In this document: positions 1-9,381 of the stretch, in pieces
Layout of the letters: each line of letters begins with the position of its first letter
Position numbering within the stretch: the stretch's first letter is position 1
Assembly: GCF_002077135.1 (NCBI RefSeq)
Contig: NZ_LDOS01000001.1
Span: forward strand, 694,219-758,218
Source: Metallibacterium scheffleri
Lineage (GTDB): Bacteria; Pseudomonadota; Gammaproteobacteria; Xanthomonadales; Rhodanobacteraceae
Direction: 5' to 3'
Length of the DNA stretch: 64,000 nucleotides
The notes under the pieces: model-generated
Told to the model about the DNA's origin: nothing
What the model saw: the letters and a program-made list of their open reading frames with translations, nothing else
The model's database searches: none
Made by a program: the position numbers and the translations under genes

Positions 1-40
1 CCACCCAGCTAACCCACTGGCCGGCCGCCACCGGCAGTCC

Positions 41-70
41 ACCGAAGTTCCCCGAAGTCTCCCGAAGTTC
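41..70. repeat. Three 10-bp tandem repeats
   Basis: Three consecutive 10-mers of the form (A/C)CCGAAGT(T/C)(C/T) run from 41 to 70, followed by a degenerate fourth unit. They lie about 60 bp upstream of the HD-domain gene. The role is unknown; a protein-binding site in the promoter region is one possibility, chance low-complexity is another. Confidence 0.4.
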
Positions 71-128
71 CCCCGAGTGAGCCCATGCACGGGCGCGTAC
101 GCAACAACCCACCACAAGGAGTTTTGCC

Positions 129-980
129 ATGAATACGACGACCCTGACCAATCCCCTGTTGCGCAGTGAATCGCTCCCGGATGTCTACAGCAGCGAGGGC
201 ATTCTCGCCTGGGGCCGCGCGCACCCGGCGTTGCCGAGCGGCGTCTCGCTGATCAACGCTGGCGGCATCACCCCGGTCGAGTGCTGGGCCGAGGGGCCGC
301 GTGACCATGCCACCACGATCGACTTCGCCGAGGTCGAGCTGCTGCGCACGGCACAGGGTGTGATGCACCTGGTCGAGGCCCGGCGCACGGCCGATTTCGA
401 TCCGCTGGCGCAGGTGCCCGGTGCGTTCTGCTGCATCCCGCTGGCCATCGAGCAGCTGCGCGGCACTGTCGATGCCATGGACACCCCGGCGCTGCAGGAT
501 TTCATCCGTACGGTATTCAAGGTCCCAGTGATCTTCTATCGCTACTGGACCGCGCCGGCCGGTGCGCACCACGCCTATCCGGGCGGACTGATCGAGCACA
601 GCCTGCATGTGATGGAGATCGTGCAGCGCACGCTGCGCAAACAGGCACTGGCCGATCAAGGCGTCGAGCCCGCGGCACGCGACCTGGCCCTCACGGCCGC
701 GCTGCTGCACGAGGTCGGCAAGACGGCGGCCTACGACGCCCAGGGTGGCCGCACCGAGCATTGCCGCCGGATCGGGCACGAGCTGCTCGGCGTCGAGTTG
801 CTGTGGCCGGCCCTGCTGGCGATGCGTCAGGAGTCCCCGCTGCTGGCCGATGGGCTGCACGTGTTGCTGACGAATCGGACGTACTTCGCCGAGAGCCCGC
901 TGCCGCTGCGCCGGCTCAGCGATCTGCTGCGCTGGGCGGACAACAAGAGCGCGGCCAGCGCCGGTGCCCCGCAAGACTGA
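129..980 (+). CDS. HD-domain phosphohydrolase-like protein
   Basis: The 283-aa product carries an HD-type metal-binding signature: an HHAYPGGLIEHSL block near residues 147-159 and ALLHEVGK near 195-202. This arrangement (HH...GG...EH, then LLH(D/E)xGK) is known from YhaM-type 3'-5' exoribonucleases and also from the HD region of MobH/TraI_2-type relaxases of integrative elements. The protein is too short to be a full relaxase and I see no OB-fold nuclease domain. An AAGGAG ribosome-binding site precedes the ATG. It is followed by a strong terminator, so it is probably monocistronic at its 3' end. Function stays open between RNA/nucleotide hydrolysis and an accessory role in a mobile element; the island context favours the latter only weakly. 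Confidence 0.75.
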   Translation: MNTTTLTNPLLRSESLPDVYSSEGILAWGRAHPALPSGVSLINAGGITPVECWAEGPRDHATTIDFAEVELLRTAQGVMHLVEARRTADFDPLAQVPGAFCCIPLAIEQLRGTVDAMDTPALQDFIRTVFKVPVIFYRYWTAPAGAHHAYPGGLIEHSLHVMEIVQRTLRKQALADQGVEPAARDLALTAALLHEVGKTAAYDAQGGRTEHCRRIGHELLGVELLWPALLAMRQESPLLADGLHVLLTNRTYFAESPLPLRRLSDLLRWADNKSAASAGAPQD

Positions 981-990
981 ACGACCCCGG

Positions 991-1022
991 CGCCGTCGCA
1001 GCCTGTGCGACGGCGTCGTTTT
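991..1022 (+). terminator. Rho-independent terminator after the HD-domain gene
   Basis: A 10-bp perfect stem (CGCCGTCGCA / TGCGACGGCG) with a 5-nt loop is followed within three bases by TTTT, ten bases after the HD gene's stop codon. Confidence 0.8.
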
Positions 1023-1062
1023 GCAATACACCCCCCCCATCATTGCCACAGCGGAGGTTGCC

Positions 1063-1491
1063 ATGAGCAAGGACACTGAGCGGAAGCCCGGAGCGGACGA
1101 ACTGATGCATCCCGTCGAGCGGGAGCTTGCGGCGGAGGATGCGCAGAACGCGGTCGGTGCGGCTGCAGATGAGGCCGCCGCGCAGTGCGACGTGTTGGAC
1201 TTCGGGCCCTACGGTCTCATGGACCGGCGCACCTGGGCGCGCATTCTGTTCGGCTTTGCGCTGATCCTGGCCTACATCCTCGTAACCACCGGGCTGGCCT
1301 GGGGCGTCGCACGCATGATCTTCGGTATCTGGGGCGTGCCGGCGGGTGAGGGTTTCCAGGGTAGCTACGGCCTGTATCTGCTCACCTTGGCGGGATGCGG
1401 GTTTTTCCTGACCCCGCTCGTACTGCTGGCGGGGACTCTCGTCTGCTGGTGGGCCTATTGGCTGGGCGAATTCTTCTGGCCCCTGTCTTGA
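1063..1491 (+). CDS. Small membrane protein, function unknown
   Basis: A 142-aa product with an acidic soluble N-terminus (about 55 residues) and two hydrophobic segments (about residues 62-88 and 102-132, the second rich in Leu/Gly/Trp). The ATG at 1063 was chosen because GGAGG lies about six bases upstream; longer in-frame starts would run through the preceding terminator. No family is recognised. It lies just upstream of another two-helix membrane protein, in the same orientation. Confidence 0.65.
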   Translation: MSKDTERKPGADELMHPVERELAAEDAQNAVGAAADEAAAQCDVLDFGPYGLMDRRTWARILFGFALILAYILVTTGLAWGVARMIFGIWGVPAGEGFQGSYGLYLLTLAGCGFFLTPLVLLAGTLVCWWAYWLGEFFWPLS

Positions 1492-1598
1492 TCCTCGGAC
1501 GACAACGAATCGATGCACTGATCGCGCAGTGCGCAACGGATCGTTGGCCCGGCCGGACGACCTGAAGAGCCAACCGCAACGCTATGGGAGATCGCACG

Positions 1599-1913
1599 AT
1601 GACACCGACACCCCAACAGGTTCGTTCCGAGCCTGCGGACAACCCGCTCGATCCGGGCACTCTGCTGCCGCGGATGGGCCTGGGTCTGCTCAGCCTGCTG
1701 GTGCTGGCCGGGCTGTCCGAGCTGGGCGTGCAGATCGTCTGCCGCCTCAGCGAGGGAATCTGGCGGCTGGATCTGCTGGCGGACTTTGCCAAAGGACTCG
1801 CCTGGGTCATCGCGAACAGCATCCTGCTGGCGATCGGCTGGGTGCTGATCTCGGCCAGCGGTCTGCTGCTCGCCGGGATCGGCACACTGATGCTGGCGCT
1901 GGCGCGGAGGCTG
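1599..1913 (+). repeat. 315-bp direct repeat, copy 1
   Basis: This segment matches 2966-3280 base for base apart from seven differences that I count by eye, six of them silent. It covers the start codon and both membrane segments of the two paralogues. Similarity drops abruptly at its 3' edge. Confidence 0.9.
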
Positions 1914-2126
1914 CGCACTCTCTTGCCGGCAGGGAAGTCAGCGCAACGGCGCACACCAACCTATCGAAGAAAGGCGTACATGACCCGCACGCCGCGGGTC
2001 TGGACCGGACTTCCCATCCAGGGCGATCCAGCGCGATTCGTGCAAGGGATCAAGGTATCCATGGGCTCCATCTTCGGCCCGCCACTCGATCTCAGGCAGC
2101 CGTCACGGGGGCTGCACAAACAGTGA
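1599..2126 (+). CDS. Two-helix membrane protein, paralogue A
   Basis: A 175-aa product. After a short polar start it has two strongly hydrophobic segments (about residues 30-50 and 68-100), then a basic soluble tail containing VWTGLP, GDP, QGIK and GPP motifs. The first 105 residues are identical, except for one position, to the protein at 2966-3505, while the tails match only at scattered motifs. The ATG at 1599 has GGGAG eight bases upstream. No known family recognised. The GIK..G.I.GPP tail suggests a cytoplasmic or periplasmic ligand-contact domain, but that is speculation. Confidence 0.65.
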   Translation: MTPTPQQVRSEPADNPLDPGTLLPRMGLGLLSLLVLAGLSELGVQIVCRLSEGIWRLDLLADFAKGLAWVIANSILLAIGWVLISASGLLLAGIGTLMLALARRLRTLLPAGKSAQRRTPTYRRKAYMTRTPRVWTGLPIQGDPARFVQGIKVSMGSIFGPPLDLRQPSRGLHKQ

Positions 2127-2309
2127 TCAACGCAATCTCTGTCTGAGCACACCCCTGACGAACGATGGGGTGATCGACCTGATGAGCCGTCAACACGTGG
2201 TGGGCACGTCAATGCGCGATCACGCCCTAGCGACGGCGTCGCGACCCGAGGCCGCGCCATGGACACCTCGATACCAACCCCCCCCTGTCAATCACACCGG
2301 AGTGACCCG

Positions 2310-2969
2310 ATGATCAAGTGGGCAGAATGTCGTGAGGGAGATGTCTTGTTCGAGGTCTTTCTCCCTGAGCATGATCGTGAATCCAGCTGCTGCCTCCTGC
2401 GAGCGATCTGCCACGGTCAGATCGTTCAGGAGCGCCAGATCCGACTGACGTGGCCGCCGCGATTTGGCCCCGATATGGGCGATGTCGCAGCCATCGAGGC
2501 AGAGCTGGAGGCGCTCAGTCAGGAGATTGCCCAGCATCCGATGCCGATGGCGCGCACTGGTAGCTATGCCCCGGGTTCGGTTGAATCGGTGCCACAGGAT
2601 CCCGTGGTGCATGCATTGCTCTATTCGCTCATCGAGGCGTATGTCGAGGCGGAGTCGATGCTGTCGATCACGCCCGAGCAAACGGTCGCCTACTTGGAGC
2701 TTCCCACGGGCGTCACTGCCAAAGGGCTCTATCCGATCGCAGTCATCCAACGGCGGGAGCATCGAATGCGGCGCATGATCGCCATGGCGAACCTGATCGA
2801 AAGCGAGCCGAGCGTTCACGTGCGGGAAACTGATTTGATCGACGCCGCGCTTCGGAATGACGTTGCTGAAATCAGGAACATCCTCGGCGCATGCGGAATC
2901 GAAGCGCCGAGGCGCCCGGCTGGGTGGTCTGAAGATCCATCGGCTACACCAAAGGAGGGTATGCCATGA
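2310..2969 (+). CDS. Hypothetical cytoplasmic protein
   Basis: A 219-aa soluble product beginning MIKWAECREGD, with CGGAGTG upstream of the ATG. It is rich in Glu and Arg, predicted mainly helical after residue 60, with no signal peptide or membrane segment and no motif I recognise. Its stop codon overlaps the start of the next membrane-protein gene by 4 nt (ATGA), so the two are translationally coupled and may act together. It separates the two paralogous membrane-protein genes. Confidence 0.6.
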   Translation: MIKWAECREGDVLFEVFLPEHDRESSCCLLRAICHGQIVQERQIRLTWPPRFGPDMGDVAAIEAELEALSQEIAQHPMPMARTGSYAPGSVESVPQDPVVHALLYSLIEAYVEAESMLSITPEQTVAYLELPTGVTAKGLYPIAVIQRREHRMRRMIAMANLIESEPSVHVRETDLIDAALRNDVAEIRNILGACGIEAPRRPAGWSEDPSATPKEGMP

Positions 2970-3280
2970 CACCGACACTCCAACAGGTTCGTTCCGAGCC
3001 CGCGGACAACCCGCTCGATCCGGGCACTCTGCTGCCGCGGATGGGCCTGGGCCTGCTCAGTCTGCTGGTGCTGGCCGGGCTGTCCGAGCTGGGCGTGCAG
3101 ATCGTCTGCCGCCTCAGCGAGGGAATCTGGCGGCTGGATCTGCTGGCGGACTTTGCCAAAGGACTCGCCTGGGTCATCGCGAACAGCATCCTGCTGGCGA
3201 TCGGCTGGGTGCTGATTTCGGCCAGCGGTCTGCTGCTCGCCGGGATCGGCACGCTGATGCTGGCGCTGGCGCGGAGACTG
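2966..3280 (+). repeat. 315-bp direct repeat, copy 2
   Basis: Partner of 1599-1913; same length, seven mismatches. Confidence 0.9.
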
Positions 3281-3505
3281 CAAGACATCTTGCCGGCCAG
3301 GAACAAGCCACCCAAGCGCGCGCGTGCACCCATCGAGAAGTACTTGGAGAGGGATTACATCACGGTCATTCCGAAGGTGTGGACCGGGCTTCCCTACCGC
3401 GGCGATCCCGAGCGGCTCAATCAAGGGATCAAGCTGTCCGAAGGCCAGATCCTCGGGCCGCCGGCGGATCTCGGTGTGGCGACACCGGGGCTGCACCGGC
3501 GGTGA
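2966..3505 (+). CDS. Two-helix membrane protein, paralogue B
   Basis: A 179-aa paralogue of the protein at 1599-2126, with the same two hydrophobic segments and a basic linker. Its own C-terminal domain shares the VWTGLP, GDP, QGIK and GPP motifs but otherwise differs. GGAGG sits upstream, inside the end of the preceding gene, and the start overlaps that gene by 4 nt. After the stop codon, similarity to copy A resumes (TGATCAACGCA in both). The pattern of conserved head, diverged body and conserved 3' edge points to recent duplication plus gene conversion. Confidence 0.65.
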   Translation: MTPTLQQVRSEPADNPLDPGTLLPRMGLGLLSLLVLAGLSELGVQIVCRLSEGIWRLDLLADFAKGLAWVIANSILLAIGWVLISASGLLLAGIGTLMLALARRLQDILPARNKPPKRARAPIEKYLERDYITVIPKVWTGLPYRGDPERLNQGIKLSEGQILGPPADLGVATPGLHRR

Positions 3506-3607
3506 TCAACGCAGTCTCGACCGGGCGCACCCGAACTGTGCTGCTAGAGCGGACACACAGGCAGGCATACCATGGTCATCCGCATCGCAAGGGGAGTGTT
3601 TGCAGAC

Positions 3608-3919
3608 ATGGATGAGGCGAACGTCGAGCCAAGCAGCACCGCCACACGTCTGGAGCAGCTTACCGCGGGCAGCCCGGTGCGCGGCATCCTGCCCGATGCC
3701 AGCGGCAGCGTGGTCAGCGTGCAATGGCATGGGTCCGATGCACTGGCGCTGATCTATCGAGAGTCCTCGGGTCGAGTTGCCGACCGCCTCTTGTTGCGCA
3801 GCGAAGAATCCGATCTCGCGATCGTCGAGGCGGGTCGTCCGTGGAGCTTCGAAGGCAATGGCGCGCTGTTCCGCCTGGTGTCCGAGGCGCAACGCATTCG
3901 TCTCGCGCATGAGTCATGA
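3608..3919 (+). pseudogene. 5' relic of an SNF2/DUF3883-type defence helicase
   Basis: About 100 codons encode a segment with VRGILPDASG, VVSVQWHGS, ALALIYR and EAGRPWSFEGNGALFRLVSEAQRIRLAH. This order is characteristic of the N-terminus of large SNF2-type helicases with a DUF3883 tail found in defence islands (recalled from family knowledge, not searched here). In those proteins the text continues into an ATP-binding helicase core; here it ends at a stop after AHES. It lies directly upstream of the helicase/methylase operon, so it is probably the stump of a former neighbour. Confidence 0.75.
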
Positions 3920-4077
3920 CAAGCGGGTGCATGCCGGCGTGGAAGAACCGATGAATGCCCTCGAGCGGCGGCTTGCGGCGGCGGAGCGTACCGTGTTTTG
4001 TTCTGTCCGCATTAGCACGCAGGCCTTAGTATCTATCCGCAGTCGCTATCACTTTGGCCGCATGGAGGATGAAGTCT

Positions 4078-7000
4078 TTGGATAACGTCTTTTCCTTCCG
4101 CGACAAACTGATCGACGAATACAGCACCTTCTCGCGCAGTTTCGTGCGTATCGGCGCGGACGACATCCGGCACGAGGTCGAGCGGGATTACGCCGATGGC
4201 CGCTACTGGCCCGAGCCGCTGATCCAGATCAACCCCAACTACCAGCAACAGGGCACGGTGCAGCAACTGGCCCGCGACGGCGTGCTGCATCCGCTGTGCG
4301 CGGAGATCTTCCAGGTCGGCAAGACCGAAGGACATCCCGCGCCACTGCAGCTCTACACCCATCAGTTGCAGGCACTGGCCAAGGGACAGAAAGGTCAGAG
4401 CTTCGTCGTAACCACAGGCACGGGGTCGGGCAAGTCGCTGGCCTTTTTCCTGCCGATCATCGATCGCATCTTGCGTGCCAAGGATGTCGATCCATCCCCC
4501 CGCACCCGAGCCATCGTCATTTACCCGATGAACGCGCTGGCCAACAGCCAGTTGGAGGAGCTGGACAAGTTTCTGCACGGCTTCGCAGCCGGGGCGGCGC
4601 CCTTCAGCGTGGCGCGTTACACCGGACAGGAGAAGCAGCCCGAGCGTGACGCCATCGCCGTCAATCCGCCCGACATCCTGCTGACCAACTTCATGATGCT
4701 GGAGTTGATCCTCACCCGATTCGAGGACACCGATCGCCGGGTGCTCGAACACTGCGAGGGGCTCGAATTCCTGGTGCTCGACGAGCTGCACACCTATCGC
4801 GGCCGGCAAGGCGCCGATGTGGCGCTGCTGGTGCGGCGCCTGCGCGAACGCCTGCACGCCGAATCCCTCGTGTGCATCGGCACCTCGGCCACCATGTCCA
4901 GTGCCGAGCATCGTGGCGACAGCAACCAGGCTGTCGCGGATGTGGCCAGCCGCTTGTTCGGCGCCACCATCACCGCGCAGGATGTGATCGGTGAAACTCT
5001 GGAGCGAGTCACCGATCCGGCACTCGATCTGGCCGCGATCCGGCCTCACCTGAGCGCAGCAATTCAGCGCGAATCATTTGAATGGGACGACTTCGCTGCC
5101 TTTCGCAGCGATCCGATTGCAGTATGGGTCGAGCTGAATCTGGGTATCGCGCTGCACGACAACGCGCCGCCGCGCCGCGCCCAGCCCATGACCTTGAAGG
5201 ACGCCAGCGAACGTCTGGCAGTTGACGCCGGCTGCACGCCAGATGCAGCACGCAGCGCCCTGCAGCGGTTCCTGCTCGCCGCGCATGCGGTCAAGACACC
5301 GCAAGGCCGTGCACCGTTCGCATTCAAGCTGCACCAGTTCATCAGCGGCCCCGGCAAGGTCATGGCCACGCTGGAGGCTCCCGGCGTACGCAATATCACC
5401 CAGGACGTACAACGCTTTGCACCTGGACGACAGGCCGAAGCGGTGCAGCTCTACGCCACGCATTTCTGCCGCGATTGCGGGCAGGAATACCACCCGGTGT
5501 GGCACAGCAGCGGCGGGGCAGGAGACCTGTATTCGCCGCGCGAGATTGACGACATCACCGCCGACGATGAAGACGACCGCTACGGCTTCCTTTGCCCGCG
5601 GCGCGAGGGCCAGCAATACCGGGGCGCGCTGGAAGACCTGCCCGAAGCCTGGCTCGATGTGACCCGCAACGAACCCAGGGTCAAGCCGAACTACAAGAAG
5701 GCCGTGCCCTTTGAAGTGGCCGTCGATGCCCAGGGCCATGCCGGTCGCGGCCAGGCGTACTGGTTCATTCCCGGCAAGTTCCGCTTTTGCCTGAATTGCG
5801 GCCAAGAGCACGAAGCCCATGGCAAGGACATCAACCGCCTCGCGAGCCTCTCCGGTGAAGGCCGTTCGTCGGCCACCACCATGCTGACCCTCAGCGCGCT
5901 GCGCCAACTGTTTGGCGAGCCCATGCCGGCGCCCGGCCAGCCCGACCCGCGCAAGCTGCTGGGTTTCACTGACAACCGCCAGGATGCCGCGCTGCAAGCC
6001 GGGCATTTCAATGATTTCATTTTTCTGCTGACCCTGCGGTCCGGGCTATTGGGCGCCATGCAAAACAGCGGCGGCCTGCTCGACGAAGCGCAGCTCGCCG
6101 ATGCCGTGTTCAAGGCGCTGCGCCTGGATGCGAACGATGCCGCCACCCTGGCCGAATACCTGCGCAATCCCAAGCTCATGGGTCTGGCGCGGCAGGAGGC
6201 GCAGCGCACGCTGCGCTTCATCATCGGCTATCGGCTGCTGCGCGATCTGCGCCGGGGCTGGCGCTTCAACAATCCCAACCTCGACCAGCTCGGGCTGCTG
6301 GCCATCCGCTACCGCGAGCTCGATGCGTTTTGTGCCACGGATGCCACGTTTGCCAAGCATGTCGCGCTCGCCAGGCTCAACGCACAGGACCGGGCGCAGC
6401 TGTGCCAGATCGTGTTCGATGGCATGCGTGGCGGTCTGTGCCTGGAAAGCCGTTACCTCGATCCCGTCGAACAGGACAAGATTCGTACGAGCGCCTACAC
6501 CTATCTCAACGAGCGCTGGGCGTTCGCAACCGATGAGCAATTGGAAACGGCCAAGTATCTGATCACCGGCAAGCGTCCCGAATACAAGGGCAAGCCGCGC
6601 AATGATCTGATCACCGGCGGTCCGCGTTCGCGCCTGCTGCGTCAGGTCAAGGCGGCGGCGTTCTGGAAAGGCAGCGCCTTGGCCGCTGAGATTGCACATT
6701 GGAAATCAGCGCACTGGGTCGAGCTGATCGAGGCTGCTCTGGCTGCCGCCAGCGACTATGGCTACGTGCAAAAGCACGACCTCGACACCCAAGTCATCGG
6801 CTGGCGCCTCAACGCGACGACACTCGACTGGCACCTGACCGCCGCTGCGCCCCAGGCCGCAGACAGCAAATCCAACGCCTTCTTCCGCCAGCTCTATCTC
6901 AACGTCGCCGACCTGCTGCGCGCGCCCAGCCACCCGTTATTCGATTTCGAGGCGCAGGAGCACACCGCACAGGTCGATGCCGACCGTCGACAACTGCTGG

Positions 7001-9381
7001 AACAGCGTTTCCGTTATACCGAAAAGGATCGCAGCGACTGGGCCAGCAACCCGGCGCACGACGCGCCGCTGGAACGGCTGCCGGTGATGTTCTGCTCGCC
7101 GACCATGGAGCTGGGCGTGGATATTTCCGCGCTCAATACCGTCTACCTGCGCAACGTGCCGCCGACACCGGCCAACTACGCCCAACGCAGTGGCCGTGCC
7201 GGGCGCTCGGGCCAGCAGGCGCTGGTCATCACCTACTGTGCGGCGCAAAGTCCGCACGACCAGTGGTTTTTCCACCATGCCGCGCAGATGGTGCATGGCG
7301 TGGTCAAGCCACCCACGCTCGATCTGGCCAACCGTGATCTGGTGGAAAGCCACTTGCACGCCGTCTGGCTGGCCAGTGCGCAGATCGATCTGCCATCGAG
7401 CATTGCCGAACTGCTCGATCTCGATCAGCCAGGCAAACCACTCAAGGCCGATTATCAAGTCGGCTTCAACGACCCTGCCGCGCAAGCGCGCGCGCAGGCC
7501 AGCGCGGCCCGCGTGATCCATCAACTGCAGTCCGATCTGGACGGCAGCGACTGGTTTTCGCCCGACTACGTGCGCCGCGTGATCGGGCAGGCGCCGCAAG
7601 CCTTTTCGCAGGCGCTGGAGCGCTGGCGCGTGCTGTTCGACGCCACCCGCACGCAGATGGCCATGGCCGATCAGCTCGTGAAAAGCCACACCGCCTCGAA
7701 CCGCGAGCGCCAGAATGCGCAGCGGCGCTATGGCGATGCGGCACGTCAATACGCTGTGCTGCTCAAGACCGGCAACACGCAGAACGCCGACTTCTACAGC
7801 TACCGCTATCTGGCCAGCCAGGGTTTCCTGCCGGGCTACAACTTTCCACGGCTGCCGTTGATGGCGTGGATTCCGGCGCGCGGCGGCACAGGTCATGGCA
7901 AGGACGACGAAGGCAGCATGGTCAGCCGCCCGCGCTTTCTTGCGCTGTCCGAATTTGGCCCGCGCAGCCTCATCTACCACCAGGGCCGCATGTACCGCGT
8001 CGTGCGCGCCAAGCTCAACGTCGGCTCGGCCGATCACATCTCCGGCAACAGCACGCTTGCCACCATCGCCTCGCGGGTGTGCGGCCAATGCGGCTACGGT
8101 CATCTGGGCGAACCGGGTGCAAGCGAACCGCTGGCCGAGCGCTGCGACAATTGCGATGCCCTGCTTACCGAGCACGACTGGGTGCGCGATTTATACCGAA
8201 TCGAAACCGTCGAGACCATTCCTGTCGAGCGCATCTCGGTCAACGACGAAGACCGCCAGCGGCAGGGCTTCGAGCTGCAGACCACCTACCGCTTCCTGCC
8301 TGGGCCGGATGGCGTCATCCAGCAGCGCAAGGCGCGCGTCTCGCACGCTGAGGACGTATTGGCCGAACTCACCTACGCGCCCGCCGCGCAGCTTTGGCGC
8401 ATCAACCGTGGCTGGCGCCGGCGCAAGGACAAGGCGCAGCTCGGCTTTTACATCAACCCCATCACCGGCGCCTGGAGCAAGCAGGACGACCCCAGCGCCA
8501 GCGAGAGCAACGACAACGACGAGGCGCTGCTCGACAAGGTGCCCAATCAGCGCATCGTGCCCTTTGTCGAGGACCATCGGAACCTGCTGATCCTGGCCCC
8601 GCTGCGCGAGTTGCCCATCGAGGCCATGGCCACCTTGCAGGCTGCGCTCAAGCGCGGCATCGAGATGACCTTCCAGATCGAGGAATCCGAGCTGGTGGCC
8701 GAACCGCTGCCTACCGGCGACGAGCGTCGCGCGCTGATGTTCTACGAAGCCGCCGAAGGCGGCGCCGGCGTGCTCACACGCCTGGCCAGCGACCCGGCCA
8801 GCTTGGCGCAGGTGGCAAGCCAGGCACTGCAGCTCATGCATTACCAAAAACCCGTCGACATCTGGCAAGCCGACGCGCTGCAGGAACAGCTCGATGCCAA
8901 CGGCCAGCGCGCCTGCGAAGCCGGTTGCTACCAATGCCTGCTGTCGTACTTCAACCAGCCCGACCACGAACACATCGACCGTCACAATGCCGACGCCATC
9001 GATCTGCTGGTGGCGCTGGCCAATGCGCAGGTGCAGCCGCTTGCCACCGAACCCACGTCGGTGTCAGAACGCGCTACAAGCGATGCGCAAGACCTGATCG
9101 CGCAATGGCTGCTCGCGCTGAACGTCGCCGGTTTGCGCCAGCCCGACGCCACACGCGTGCCGGTCGATCAAGGTGCCGTCACCGCGGCGGGGCGATATCA
9201 GGCGGCGCGTGTCCTGGTGTTCGTCCACTCGCTCGCGTCCGAGCGGATCACTCGGCTCACCGACAAGGGCTGGCGCGTGCTCGATTGCTCCGATCCAGCG
9301 CAATGGGCGACCCAGTTCGCCACGCATGCTGATGTGTTCGGCACGCCCGCCATGCCATCACCTGATCTGGCCCGCACATGA
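4078..9381 (+). CDS. Giant DEAD/DEAH-box helicase with DUF1998 tail (DruE/DrmA-DrmB-like)
   Basis: A product of about 1767 aa. Helicase lobe 1 has a TGTGSGKS Walker A near residue 120, a DELH box near 235 and a GTSATM motif III. A long insertion carries CRDCGQEY and CLNCGQEH cysteine pairs. Lobe 2 has the GVDIS and QRSGRAGRSGQ motifs near 1010-1040. Further on come a CGQCG...CDNCD zinc-ribbon-like motif and a DUF1998-type end with EGGAGVL and CEAGCYQCLLSYFNQ. This architecture is known from Druantia DruE and from DISARM DrmA plus DrmB. The TTG at 4078 is preferred because GGAGG lies nine bases upstream; the ATG at 4069 touches that GGAGG, and the TTG at 4054 has no site. It probably acts on invading DNA with the downstream SNF2 helicase. 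Its stop overlaps the next start by 4 nt. Confidence 0.9.
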   Translation: MDNVFSFRDKLIDEYSTFSRSFVRIGADDIRHEVERDYADGRYWPEPLIQINPNYQQQGTVQQLARDGVLHPLCAEIFQVGKTEGHPAPLQLYTHQLQALAKGQKGQSFVVTTGTGSGKSLAFFLPIIDRILRAKDVDPSPRTRAIVIYPMNALANSQLEELDKFLHGFAAGAAPFSVARYTGQEKQPERDAIAVNPPDILLTNFMMLELILTRFEDTDRRVLEHCEGLEFLVLDELHTYRGRQGADVALLVRRLRERLHAESLVCIGTSATMSSAEHRGDSNQAVADVASRLFGATITAQDVIGETLERVTDPALDLAAIRPHLSAAIQRESFEWDDFAAFRSDPIAVWVELNLGIALHDNAPPRRAQPMTLKDASERLAVDAGCTPDAARSALQRFLLAAHAVKTPQGRAPFAFKLHQFISGPGKVMATLEAPGVRNITQDVQRFAPGRQAEAVQLYATHFCRDCGQEYHPVWHSSGGAGDLYSPREIDDITADDEDDRYGFLCPRREGQQYRGALEDLPEAWLDVTRNEPRVKPNYKKAVPFEVAVDAQGHAGRGQAYWFIPGKFRFCLNCGQEHEAHGKDINRLASLSGEGRSSATTMLTLSALRQLFGEPMPAPGQPDPRKLLGFTDNRQDAALQAGHFNDFIFLLTLRSGLLGAMQNSGGLLDEAQLADAVFKALRLDANDAATLAEYLRNPKLMGLARQEAQRTLRFIIGYRLLRDLRRGWRFNNPNLDQLGLLAIRYRELDAFCATDATFAKHVALARLNAQDRAQLCQIVFDGMRGGLCLESRYLDPVEQDKIRTSAYTYLNERWAFATDEQLETAKYLITGKRPEYKGKPRNDLITGGPRSRLLRQVKAAAFWKGSALAAEIAHWKSAHWVELIEAALAAASDYGYVQKHDLDTQVIGWRLNATTLDWHLTAAAPQAADSKSNAFFRQLYLNVADLLRAPSHPLFDFEAQEHTAQVDADRRQLLEQRFRYTEKDRSDWASNPAHDAPLERLPVMFCSPTMELGVDISALNTVYLRNVPPTPANYAQRSGRAGRSGQQALVITYCAAQSPHDQWFFHHAAQMVHGVVKPPTLDLANRDLVESHLHAVWLASAQIDLPSSIAELLDLDQPGKPLKADYQVGFNDPAAQARAQASAARVIHQLQSDLDGSDWFSPDYVRRVIGQAPQAFSQALERWRVLFDATRTQMAMADQLVKSHTASNRERQNAQRRYGDAARQYAVLLKTGNTQNADFYSYRYLASQGFLPGYNFPRLPLMAWIPARGGTGHGKDDEGSMVSRPRFLALSEFGPRSLIYHQGRMYRVVRAKLNVGSADHISGNSTLATIASRVCGQCGYGHLGEPGASEPLAERCDNCDALLTEHDWVRDLYRIETVETIPVERISVNDEDRQRQGFELQTTYRFLPGPDGVIQQRKARVSHAEDVLAELTYAPAAQLWRINRGWRRRKDKAQLGFYINPITGAWSKQDDPSASESNDNDEALLDKVPNQRIVPFVEDHRNLLILAPLRELPIEAMATLQAALKRGIEMTFQIEESELVAEPLPTGDERRALMFYEAAEGGAGVLTRLASDPASLAQVASQALQLMHYQKPVDIWQADALQEQLDANGQRACEAGCYQCLLSYFNQPDHEHIDRHNADAIDLLVALANAQVQPLATEPTSVSERATSDAQDLIAQWLLALNVAGLRQPDATRVPVDQGAVTAAGRYQAARVLVFVHSLASERITRLTDKGWRVLDCSDPAQWATQFATHADVFGTPAMPSPDLART

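Noticed and set aside
3952-4085. Short frame starting MNALERRL, sharing its first 14 bases with the HNH gene at 19069
   Set aside because: Similarity ends after 14 bases and the frame has no support; taken as chance.
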